Source: Branchiostoma floridae (Eukaryota > Chordata > Leptocardii > Amphioxiformes > Branchiostomatidae). Taken from it: a stretch of 64,000 nt of DNA. Where the stretch lies: assembly GCF_000003815.2 (NCBI RefSeq), contig NC_049986.1, forward strand, positions 14,271,933 through 14,335,932, given 5' to 3'. Under the pieces are notes generated by a model that was given only the letters and a program-made list of their open reading frames with translations, was not told the DNA's origin and did not search any database. Numbering within the stretch: the stretch's first letter is position 1; each line of letters starts with the position of its first letter. Positions 1 to 12,300 of this stretch are shown here, piece by piece. The position numbers and the translations under genes are program-made.

Positions 1-84
1 TCCAGTCTTGCTCTTCCTGGATTGCATATTGATCAAAACGTTAAGTACCCATTTCTAATGTCCCTTGCTCTTTCCCCTCTCAAG

Positions 85-381
85 TTCCCAGTAGTCCATT
101 TGGACTGTATGCCTATGCGTTGGATACAGACTCAATCAGTATAAGTTGGCAGCTACCATTAGATCCAAATGGTGTGATAGAGGGATACAACCTGTACTAT
201 GAAGCGGATGGAAGCGAAGATGAAGAGATGGTTCAAGTTGGTCCAGAGGATGGAGTAAACAGCCCCTATGTGCTGGCTGGTCTGCAGCCCTACACATTGT
301 ACAGCTTGGAAATAGCTGGCGTGACTGGTGGCGGAGAAGGGGACAGGAGCGATCAAGTGAAAGTGACAACCTTGGAGGGTG
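85..381 (+). CDS. TN: Tenascin exon: FN3 domain 1 of window
   Basis: 99-codon FN3 domain with phase-1 borders (acceptor caag, donor gtgggt). Core residues are visible: [18 protein letters not shown] (strand B tryptophan and the NG turn) and [14 protein letters not shown] (strands E-F). It is diverged from the homogenised repeats downstream. Earlier exons are cut off by the window edge. Confidence 0.88.
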
Positions 382-3300
382 GTGGGTACTTGTAAAGAAG
401 TCTTTGGCCTGGCATGACTTCTTCTTTTCGGTGTGCTTCAAGCCTGGTTGAAGGTGATAGCTGGAGAATGGTGGCACAATGCAAACGTGTATGATTGTGT
501 ATGTGCACCAGTACCAAAGCTTGTAGTGGATTAGATGCATAGACTACATGTAGGTAGACAGATGCTTTTCCATTGTAGAATTTTAGCAGTCAACACATCT
601 CTGCAAGAAGTTTGAGCAAAGCTATTTCTAATTTCTATGTATCACCTGTACAATTAAATTTTTTCCTGGTTTATGACTTATCTGTCTTGCACTGTGTGTG
701 GCTGTCATGCACTATTCCCAACACAATGGGCTGTGCTTTGACTGTTCTTCTGCACACATTTTGTTGCGCTTTGTACTGCTTCTGCTGTATAGTACTCATT
801 GTGCTTCAGGCAACATTTGCATGGCAGTCTAGCCATCTTGTAGTTTTGCTGTTCCGTGCTTTGTGGTGCTGTGCTTTGCTGTGCTGTGCTGTGCTATGCG
901 TAAAGTGCAAATTGTAGCAGAATTTCCTTTTTCCCCCAATCAAGTTCCGAGTAAACCTCTCCGGGTTGCTGCCTCTGCTGTCGACCCGAGAACCATTCGT
1001 GTAGACTGGAGGCCACCACGAAAGGCAAATGGAGAAATTATGGGCTACAATGTCTTCTATGGTCCGAGTGATGCAGATGAAGTGTCATCTAAAACTGTGG
1101 ACCCCAATGATAATATGGTCCGACTGGATGGTCTGGAGCCATTTACAGAATATACCATTATCTTGTCGGCTTTCACATTGGTGGGCGGTGGAGACAGGAG
1201 TGAGCCTGTGATTGTGAGGACACCAGCTGCTGGTGCGTACTTCCTGACTGCTGGTAGACAAATGTGACTTTGTGTCTGTAATTGTTGCACCTGTCCTCAA
1301 CNNNNNNNNNNNNNNNNNNNNNNNNNNNNNNNNNNNNNNNNNNNNNNNNNNNNNNNNNNNNNNNNNNNNNNNNNNNNNNNNNNNNNNNNNNNNNNNNNNN
1401 NCATCTAAATATTGCAAAAGAAAACGATGGGAGTTCAACTGACTTGATTAATCCTTTCTACTGCTCCTCTGTTATATGTGCCAGTCTCACTCATGTGCTT
1501 GACTTTGACATGACTCATTTCTTTCCCACTGACATGACATATTTCTTTCTCACTGAAGCACCGACACGTCCCCTAAGCGTGACAGCCGACGGACAAGGCC
1601 CTGACTCTGTAGAAGTCACATGGCAGAGCCCTGCTGAGAACAATGGAAATCTGCTCGGTTATTACGTCTACTACCAAGTTGTGGGGAGTACAGAGACATC
1701 AAGATCTGAGACTGGTCCTGACGAAACCACTTACAGTATCAGTGGGCTGCGGCCTGCTACAGAATACATAATCACTGTCACTGCTTACACATTGGGTGGA
1801 GAGAGTGAACGTAGTGAGGAAGTCCTAGTCAGCACTTTGAGTGGTGGTAGGTCTTTGTTCATTCATACCCATTTAATACTTGCAACAACCGACAATCTAC
1901 TTTAACTTAGACTTGTTCTACAGCCAGACAACTGGACTACTTGCATCTTCAGCTTCAGTATGTCTTGAATGCAACATCAGTAATGATGACATGCATTGGT
2001 CATGATCTGCTTGTGGTCATCTCAAACATGGCAAAATGCCAACTATCTCTTTGCCTCTCTATAACACTGTGTTCTCCTTAAATACTCTTTCTTTGTCTAA
2101 AGATAGAATTTTGTTATAGCTCTGTTACTTTAGCGTGTTGCTAACATTAATGTGTGACAACTTCCAACATGTATTAGCTGACATTAGTGACTTCTTCTTC
2201 TGTCCTCTCAAAGTCCCTTCAACACCCCTAAGTGTGACTGCCAACGGACAAGCCCCTGATACCGTAGTAGTCACATGGCAGAGCCCTGCAGAGACCAATG
2301 GAGACCTGCTTGGCTATTACATCTACTACCAAGTTGTGGGAAGCACAGAGACTTCACAAGCTGAAGCTGGTCCTGACGAAACGACTTACAGCATCAGTGG
2401 GCTGCGGCCTGCTACAGAATACATAATCACTCTCACAGCTTACACAGAGGGTGGGGAGAGTGAACGTAGTGGGGAAGCTCTGGTTCGCACTTTGAGTGGT
2501 GGTAGGTCATGCTTTATGTGGCATTCATACAGATTCTTATATCACAACCTTCAACAACCTACAAGCTTAAACTTCAAAAGTCATTGTTCTACCACAGTAA
2601 CATCTCTAGTTTCTCATAGACATAGCTTACACTGACAACTTCTGTCATCAATACAATGTCAATGTTTACTACCTCATCCTTCATTTGCACTGAAGCCTGA
2701 GTGGCAGTTAAAGTTGCAGTCATGAGTGGCAAACTTGTTTACTGTCCCATTCTTGTTACACTGTCTCCTCTACATGTTGACATGCACATGATGTAAGCTT
2801 TTGTTCTGTCCCCCAAAGTCCCATCAACACCCCTCGGTGTGACTGCTGAGGAAAATGCTCCTGACGCCATTTTGGTTACATGGGAACCTCCGACACAGAC
2901 CAATGGAGACCTGCTTGGTTATTACATCTATTACCAAGTTGTGGGAGACACAGAGACGTCACGAGCAGAGGCTGGTCCTGACGACGTGGCTTACATCATC
3001 AGTGGGCTACAGCCTGCTACAGAATACATAATCACTGTCACAGCTTACACAGAGGGTGGGGAGAGTGAACATAGTGGGGACATCCAGGTTCGCACTTTGA
3101 GTGGTGGTAGGTAGTACTTCTGTCATCTATGTCAGCATTTCAATTGCAATTCAATATATTCTGATAACTCTTTTGAATGTCCCCTCAGGTCTGAGGATAA
3201 ACTTGTCGCTGTCTTGTCCTAGAATCTTACCTTTGTCATGTTTGTCTTAAAGAATGGCTCGAAGTAAATTTCCTCATGCATATCATTTCTTCTTTTGCCC

Positions 3301-6300
3301 TCCTGAAGTCCCACCAACACCCTCTAGTGTGACAGCAGAAGGCGAGGCTCCTGACAGTATTAAGGTTGCATGGCAATCTCCTGCCCAAACAAACGGAAAC
3401 CTTGGTGGTTTCCGCATCTATTACCGCGTTCTTGGGACGTCAGAGAAGTCCAGTTCAGAGATTGGACCTGATGAGATGATGTACAGCATCCGTGGGCTGC
3501 AGCCCGCCACAGATTATGTAGTTACACTGTCCTCTCACTCCGATGGGGGTGAGATCGAGAGTGAACGAACATCGGAAATTGTAGTTCGAACCTTAAGTGG
3601 TGGTAGGTTAAATTTCAATAGCTTAAAAATTGCAGCTTTCTTACAGCTTGCAGCTACAAATGTACATATCACCAGATCAAATCACCTCCTTTTTAGTCTC
3701 ATTCTACATTTCCTGAACAAGCAAAGGCCTTCTTACATGCTGCTGGTGACAATGGCTTCTCTTCCTTTCTTGGGTCATTTCTCATGAAGCTTCTCTGATG
3801 CGCATTTCTGGTCATGCTGGATCCTGTTCATCTGCATTTTCCTCATCATCCAGGCCTGACAAGCTGCTGGGTCTTTCCATCCCATTCCTGTTTGCCTCTT
3901 TGGGTGGCAACTTCTCTTGGGGTTCCAGTCATACCTTGGCTAGGGCATTCTGTGGTGATGGTTGATTGCGGGCCAAGTCTCCCAAGACCTCTGCTAGATA
4001 TCAAATGACATGCACCTGACTTGACATGTTATTTTGTCTTCCTAAAGCACCATCAACACCCTTGGGTGCAACTGCTGAAGGACAAGCACCTGACACAATT
4101 CAAGTTACATGGCAGCCGCCAACCCAGACCAATGGAGACCTCCTCGGTTATTACATCTACTACCAAGAAGTGGGAAGTACAGAGACTTCACGAGCTGAAG
4201 CTGGTCCTATTGAAACCACTTACAGCATCAGCGGGCTGCGGCCTGCTACAGAATACATAATCACTGTCACAGCTTACACAGAGGGAGGGGAGAGCGAACG
4301 TAGTGGGGAAGTCCTAGTCAGCACTTTGAGTGGTGGTAGGTAGCTTTCAGATATTTCACTTTGTCTAATGCTAATTCCTATTGTCCCCTTTTCTCTAAAA
4401 ATGTCTTCACTTTCTCCTTTTTGCTTGTAAAGGTGCAATGTTAAATTGTTGGTGTAGTAGGCTTTTTCTTGATCTTGTCAAAGCCTCTGAAACACCTACA
4501 TACATGTATCTTTGCAATCGCCTTCCATTTATCTTAACATGTGCATAATTTTGCTCAAACCTCACATGAACCTCACTATACATGTACACATGATGTAACA
4601 ACATTTTGTTTTGCTGAAGCTCCATCAGCACCCCTTAGCGTGAGCGCTCAAGGACAAGGTCCGGATACCGTCATAGTTGCTTGGCAAACCCCTGCCGAGA
4701 CCAACGGAGACCTGCTTGGTTATTACGTCTACTACAAAGCTGTTGGAAGCACAGATGTGTCAAGGGCTGAAGCAGGTCCTGATGATGCCACATATATCAT
4801 TAGTGGGCTGCGGCCTGCTACAGAATATGTGGTCACTCTCACCGCTTACACAGAGGGTGGGGAGAGTGAACATAGTGGGGAAGCTCTGGTCAGCACGTTG
4901 AGTGGTGGTATGTAGCTCTTCATCCAGCTTCCATTGCTGCCGAAGCTTCTTATGTCGAATGATCTGGTTCAATCATGCTTCACAGCTCATCATCAATGTC
5001 CCACCATTGCCTGTCACCATGGTAACATAAAAATGCCCTGCTTTCTGCCATGAGGTTAAGCCAACTGAGCTTGCATTTGCCTTGACTGCCTGAAGAAGCC
5101 ATCGTGTCTGTCTTGGCCATTGTACTGTACATGTCCTTGACATCATGTCAAGTAGGTTGTGTAAATGGTTATCATTTACAGGGGAAACATCTAATTCCAT
5201 TGCCTTTGCTTCATCATGCAGCTTCTGTTAGACTTTTAAGGCTTGATAGCTTCCAGTTGCTTCATTGGCCTGCTAAGCTACCATTGCTTGGGGGCAGCAT
5301 CAGCTTTGGATTTAACCTTAATTTTGGAATTGGCAACCTGCTTCAGCTCCCTCCACCACACCCTTTAACCATATTGTCACAATACTGTCATGCTCATAGC
5401 TTTAAATGGTACTTATTTTTGATGGAAACCAGTTTTTTATTGATTACTGCAAATATCTTGTCAATGACCTTCAAACGAAGCTTCTTGCATACAGTTCATG
5501 GCTATTTGATTTACATGTCAACGAATCAAAAATATCTACAGTCTTGCAGGTTCTCCCCTGTGCTACATGTAGCTCTACAGTAAAAACTCTTTCCTTTCTA
5601 CAATACTTTCAAATCCAAACTTCTTGATCTTCCTTTCAATTCAACATGTATTTGTCTCATGCAGTGAAGGCCTGTCCTACAATGCTTTCATATCCTAAGT
5701 TTCTCATCTTTCTCCAATATGTATTTGTCTCATCTAGTGAAGGCAACTGAACACCTTGTGTCCTATTGTAAGTTGATGAAATAAGGATGGACTTCCTACT
5801 GGTCAAACCTGATGACAAACTCTTTATACCAGAGGGCTGCACCATTCATTGTCAACATCTCTGCCATTTGTACACATTTCTTGTTCATCCTCTCTCGTCC
5901 ACCTTCAAGGAAGCCAGCATATATGTACAACATTTCACTGACTCCTCACGAGGGATTCACATTGTCCATAACTGTACCAATTTTTTCTATCAAATGTCTA
6001 AACATTGCCTAACAACAGAAAGGTCCAGACCAAATATCTATCTCACCCTAGACAAACTCTTACCATTGACAGTAACTTCTATTGTTCAAGCACAAATAAG
6101 CATTGCAAATTGCCATCATTGCAAAATGGGCACAATTCCTACCCTGTATCTAAGTGATGCATCTTTTCCTTCTCACTGAAGCCCCATCAACACCCTTAAG
6201 CGTGACTGCTGAAGGACAAGCCCCTGACACAATTACAGTCACATGGCAGGCCCCGGCAGACACCAATGGAGACCTGCTTGGCTATTACATCTACTACCAA

Positions 6301-9300
6301 GTTGTTGGAAGCACAGAGACTTCACAAGCTGAGACTGGTCATGAAGAAACCACTTACAGTATCAGCGGGCTGCAGCCTGCTACAGAATACATAATCACTC
6401 TCACAGCTTACACTGAGGGTGGGGAGAGTGAACGTAGTGGGGAAGTCTTGGTCCAAACCTTGAGTGGTGGTAGGTAGCAGTTGTGGCCTATTTATTGTTG
6501 ATATCAAAATATTGCTAGCATGGAGGTCTGCAGGTTTTTCTTAAACTAGAATTTCATCTAAGAGATTTTATCCATCATACAGAATACCTTTTCAGTACCA
6601 AGGACAGGAACATGTATTTTGCCTTAGTTATTGCAGTATTCATGTCTTTTTTCTGAAAATTATTGCCAAGTTAACGTCTGTACTTTCTTGTCAACATACA
6701 ACTAATAGAAAGACCCTAACGCCACCCTTAAAAAGTGGCAGGCAAGAATGTAACCTCAAGGCCCTGTTTTGTTTTTGCATTTGTGTATGTCATCTGTAAT
6801 TCATTCCAAATTCATTCCAATTTTCCTGACTATAGAGGCAATACCAATAAGTACATGAATCATTGTCCTACCGTGTCAACCACCCTTTCTTGTTCTTAAC
6901 AAGACGTGTCATCCTGCAAATCATTGCCTTTTATACATTTGATTTAGACACTACGTGTGGACATACAATTATCATTGTAACTCAGCATTTATTATGAGAT
7001 GGCCACATAGTCTGTCTTAGCCAACTAGTGTGAATCCAGAGATGGCAACCTGACTTCTAACTATGGCCACTGTGCTACCATCACAATACCACACAGTCCT
7101 GTCATCACTCATCGTCCAGATTTCTTCATCAAGAACTACCGATGAATGCAGGCGAAATGATTCTCTCTTTTCCCCTTGCAACTCCAAGCCCCATCAACAC
7201 CCCTAGGAGTGAGTGGTGAGGGACAAGCTCCTGATGCAATAAGAGTCACATGGCAGGCCCCGACTGAAACCAATGGTGACCTGCTTGGCTACTACATCTA
7301 CTACAACGTTTTTGAGAGTGAAGAGACCTTGAAGGCTGAAGCTGGACCAGATGACACAACCTACCTCATCAGTGGGCTGCGGCCTGCTACAGAATACGAA
7401 ATCTATCTAACTGCCTACACTGTAGGTGGTGAGAGTGAGCGTAGCCAGTCAGCATTTGTTCGCACATTAGTTGGTGGTAGGTGAACCATGAACTTGTCGT
7501 ATCAAACTAAATATTCTTCTTTGATAAGCTTCAACTACCAGCACTTGCTGGCTTTCCCTCTTTACTCGTAAATGCTTCACAATTTTCTTTTGCTTTTTTT
7601 ACTTTATAGACATTCTGTTGTTTTACGTACATGTAACTTAATCTGCACCTGTTTTGATAGTTATTTTCTTTTGCAAGCACTTTTTTTTCTTCTTTTTGCA
7701 CCCTGCACCTTTCCAGCACCTGGTGCACCAGCCAGCATTAGAGCATCCTCACTAGGCTCTGAAGCCATAGAAGTGTCTTGGCAGCCTCCACCACAGTCAA
7801 ATGGAGAGATACTGGGGTATCGTCTTCATTACCAGATAGTAGGAGAAGAGAGTGCCTCGACCCAGGAGGTTGAGGGTTACGAGACATTTTACTTACTGAG
7901 GGGCCTTAGGCCAGTCACAGAGTACTCCATCTGGCTTCTAGCCTTCACTGCTGCAGGGGATGGAGAGAGGAGTGAACAAGTTACTGTACAAACGGCAGAG
8001 GGGGGTATGTACATGCACATTTGTGCCCCAAAGTGATATTATTGGACAGACCAAAGAGGCTATAACCTCCTTGGTTGGACGGACAATGGTCTCCTCTTGG
8101 ACAACTATTTTTTCTGACCTCAAACACTTCCACTGTTTGCCTCTGACCCAGACTGGCACAAGACTGGTGGCAAATGAAATGTATTTTTCTCTTTCTTTCT
8201 CAACTTCTCTTAAGCTTTACATGTATGGGTTGTACCCAATCTTTTTATTGCTTTTCTCTTCAGGCCTTCTTAGGGCCCTGAGGGGCTTAGAACTAACATA
8301 AGAGCCTCTCTTGGTTTTTCTTTCCTCAGTGCCTGGAGCTCCTAGAGATGTCAAAGGTCAAGCCGTAGAACCCACCACTATTACAGTCGATTGGCAACCC
8401 CCCCTAGAGATCAATGGGGTCCTCCTTGGATACAAGGTGATATACATGCCTGAAAATGCTGCTGAGTTCTCGACTGTTGAGTTGGGACCAGCAGAGCTGT
8501 CCACGATGCTGTTGGATTTGGAACCAGCGACGACATATTCCATTGTCGTGTTAGCCTTTACTTCGGCAGGGGATGGGGATGAGAGTGAGGAAATCCTAGT
8601 CAGCACAATGCAGGGTGGTAGGTATCAAGATCCCTGACCAGAGAATGGTCTTTAAGTGTTTTTTCTCCATTCTTCTGGTTTGGAGGTTGCCCATTTGTAA
8701 CTGTAATGTGCTTGCGATAAGTGGCGATAACTTGCGATAACTGCAATCTCTTTGCACCAAGGTCTTATTGACAAAGCAATGCGATATACGTTAATTTAAA
8801 GATAATAAAAGAGTTCAAATGGGACATCAAGAACAAACCAAGGTAAGGTACTAGTTCCAGTTTTTCCTTCTCCTTCAATTACATAAACAACTGCAAGCTA
8901 CATGAAACAATGTTCCCCCCAAACACCCTACATCAACCATGGATATATTATGTACATGTTGTGATGTTTGATCAAGTTTTTTTTCCTCATCAAGTTCCCG
9001 GTGCTCCAACTGATCTTTCTGCTGTCGAAACAACGTCCAACTCCATGAAACTGAGCTGGCAGGCACCCGAAGGCGATATTGAAGGGTACCGTGTTTTCTA
9101 CTCATTAACCGGGAGCGACACCGAGGAAGCCGTTGACACGAGGTCAGCTGATGCATCATGGTCTCTGAGTGGACTGCAGCCGTTCGGAGAGTACTCCATT
9201 TCGGTTCTAGCCTACAACTCAGCTGGCGATGGCGAAAGAAGTGAGACGATCACAGTGCAAACAGAAGAGGGTGGTACGTATACTGCATACACATATTGCT

Positions 9301-12300
9301 GTCTGTATTGTAATCAGATAGAGACTTTGACAAGTTCTCTTGATATGCTAATGCACTGAATTTTGTCCGTATCAAACCGCACCACTCCAGTTTGCGATGA
9401 CCCTGCCCTACCTTTTCGCATGATCTGTGCAACTATTTCCAATACCGTACACTCCCCCCTAACATGATACAATCAAGTTGAACATATTTAGACACTTCAC
9501 TGTAGCACATTGTCACTTACATGTATGAGAGTAATTCACACATATTCACCGTTCAAACAAGAATTCATTAAGACATACATGTTCCTGTAGCCGGGTCATC
9601 AAAGTGTCAAACTCTTTCTGACAGTTACTGTCACTTAGTGTCCTCATCTGTGACTCTTTGTATATGATCTGAGGTATAGAATTGTTATCTGAAAGATGTA
9701 TATATCTTGTGCTAATGACGCTTTGAACATTCTCTCAAGTCCCGGGAGCCCCACGTGAAGTTCAGGGACTTGCCATTGACTCGACAACGATCGAGCTGCA
9801 GTGGATGCCACCGTCACCTGATGAGCAAAATGGTGTGATCAAGGGGTACAAAATCTTGTACAAGAAAGTTGGGGAAGAAGGGGAGAATGAAGAAGATGCA
9901 GGCCTCCTTGACTTGATGTACACTTTGTCTGATCTGGAGAAGTGGACAGAGTACAACATTTGGGTGTCTGCCTACACCAGTGCAGGAGATGGATTAAGAA
10001 GTCCGGTCATAGTTGTCAGAACAGGAGAAGATGGTATGTAAAAGGAAACAACTTCCAACCATCCTCGCACTTCAATCTTTGTAGATCACCTCCCAAGAAA
10101 AGAAGGACCCGTGCACTTCTACCCTCTTGTAGATTCTCACTCTTCTATCTTAGTAGACCAAGAACACCTACAAGAAGGAACTTGGCACTATTAATCTTCT
10201 CTTTAACTTTCTACTCCTGTAACCAAGGTGTTACAATGGGAGCTTATCCAATCTTGATTATTACTACTGAGTCTTCCATCTCTCTATGTAGAATGCCTTC
10301 TAGATCTGTATGTTGTGCATTACTTATAATTTCTGTCATTGCAGTTCTGATGTGTTGGAGGAAGCATACTAATGATGATACCATCTCCCTTTTTCAAAGT
10401 TCCTGGTCCTCCCATCGGCATTGAGGCAAGGCCTGGAGATGATTCTGCTAGCGTACTTGTACAATGGCAGCAGCCAATTGTGCAAAATGGAGTCATAGTC
10501 GGTTACAAGATCTTGTACCAGAAGTCAGGGGACGAAGATGTGGAAGAAACTGATATCGGAACCCCACAGTTGGCCTTCACCTTGGGTGGGCTGGACTGGG
10601 ATGACTACAACGTTTGGGTCGTGGCCTACACTGGAGCAGGAGATGGTGATCGAAGTGATCCGGTGTTAGTCCGACCGGCAGAGGGCGGTATGTCATCATC
10701 TCTCTGGAACAAACTTTCCTCTCTGAGTCTCAAGTCACCACTTCCATATTTCCTTCACCACTAACATGTTCTCTATGTCACTAGTATTCACCATCATAGC
10801 ATTAGCACTGAGTGCCACGTGCAGTTCTCTGGAACAAAGAAATGAGCACTCTTCATCCCTAACCATCTGTCTTGATATGTTGTAAACTTCAGCAAAGCTA
10901 GGAGTGTGTATGCATTTTAGTGTTCTTGACTCATTCCTAAGGCATCAAATAACTTATTACATAAAAGAATGTACTAATAGCAATGTTGTTGAATGAATAT
11001 AGATTTTTACAGTTTACAGGAGCATCACTAAATCTATTCAAATTGCCATTTGTTGTGTCAAAGAAGTTGCCATATTCATCTTGCTAGTATTCTCATCATG
11101 CCCATCTTTTTTTAATCATTCAAGCTCAGCCATTGTGTTTCCATATCTGTGACAAGCTGTGAGCGCTGTGCAATGCACACAGGTAGTTCTCATTATATTT
11201 GAGGCTGAAATGTTTCCATCAACTCATCTACCTCATCCATTTTCCTCTGCAACAATAAAAAAAGTTCCCGGACCACCAAGCGCTGTGTTTGCCAGACCAC
11301 TGGATTTTGATACCGTTGATGTGCGCTGGCAACCACCCCTCTACATCTACGGTCAACTCTTGGGTTACAAAGTCTTGTATCGGTCAGCTAATGAGATAGA
11401 AAACCAGGTTGTTGTCACTCCGACCATGGAAACATCCTTTACGCTACCTGGACTTGAGCCGGACACCATCTACATCATCTCTGTGGTTGCTTACACAATA
11501 GCTGGAGATGGCCCACGGAGCAATGAGTTCGTTGTTCGAACCCTTGAGGGTGGTATGTCTCCCCGTCTTCCCATTCCTTCATTTGTACTGCAAATCCATC
11601 TCCATCTTGCATGCATGTTGCTTGCTCGTGCATGAGTATATCCCACTAACTGCAAGAAGTCGTCTGCCCTTGATCAAGCCATTGCATTTTATGTCTGCTA
11701 TGCATTATGTCTTTAAAAAGTTCTGTAGTTTCTTGCTTTGCCGCATCTGCATTTTGTTCCCAACCTTAACCTTGTGTTCATGCCCTTTCCCCACCCCATG
11801 TCATCCCATCATTGTTTCTGTTACCTCCACCCCGTAGTTCCTGGGCCAGTTCAAAGCCTATCAGGGCTGGTGTGGGATTCACAGAGTGTCCAGCTTCGCT
11901 GGCAACCACCCTATAATGCTTACGGACAAATCCGTGGGTACAAAGTCTTCTATCAGAGGATGGGGCAGATCTCACCAAGCGCTGAAGACACGCAGTCCAC
12001 AGGACCGGTGTATAAACTAACGGGACTGAAGAAGTGGACAGAGTACATCATCTCGGTCGCTGCTTATACCAGCAGGGGTGATGGCATGAAAAGCAATCCA
12101 ATCATCATTCGCACGATGCAGGACGGTATGTGACCAAGGAGTGATGAAGTGTGGAGACACAGCCAACTACTCATCTATGACTTCTTCTGTCTCTGAAGTA
12201 GAACCTCGAGATCACACAGGCATTGTTTAAACCACAGCACATCCACAAAGAAATGACTATTTTTGTACACACAGCAACAGGTTATGGTATTCATTGATAG

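Noticed and set aside
136-540. Minus-strand ORF of 134 codons opposite FN3 exon 1, and similar antisense ORFs over other FN3 exons
   Set aside because: Shadows of the FN3 coding strand; no family features and no matching splice sites.
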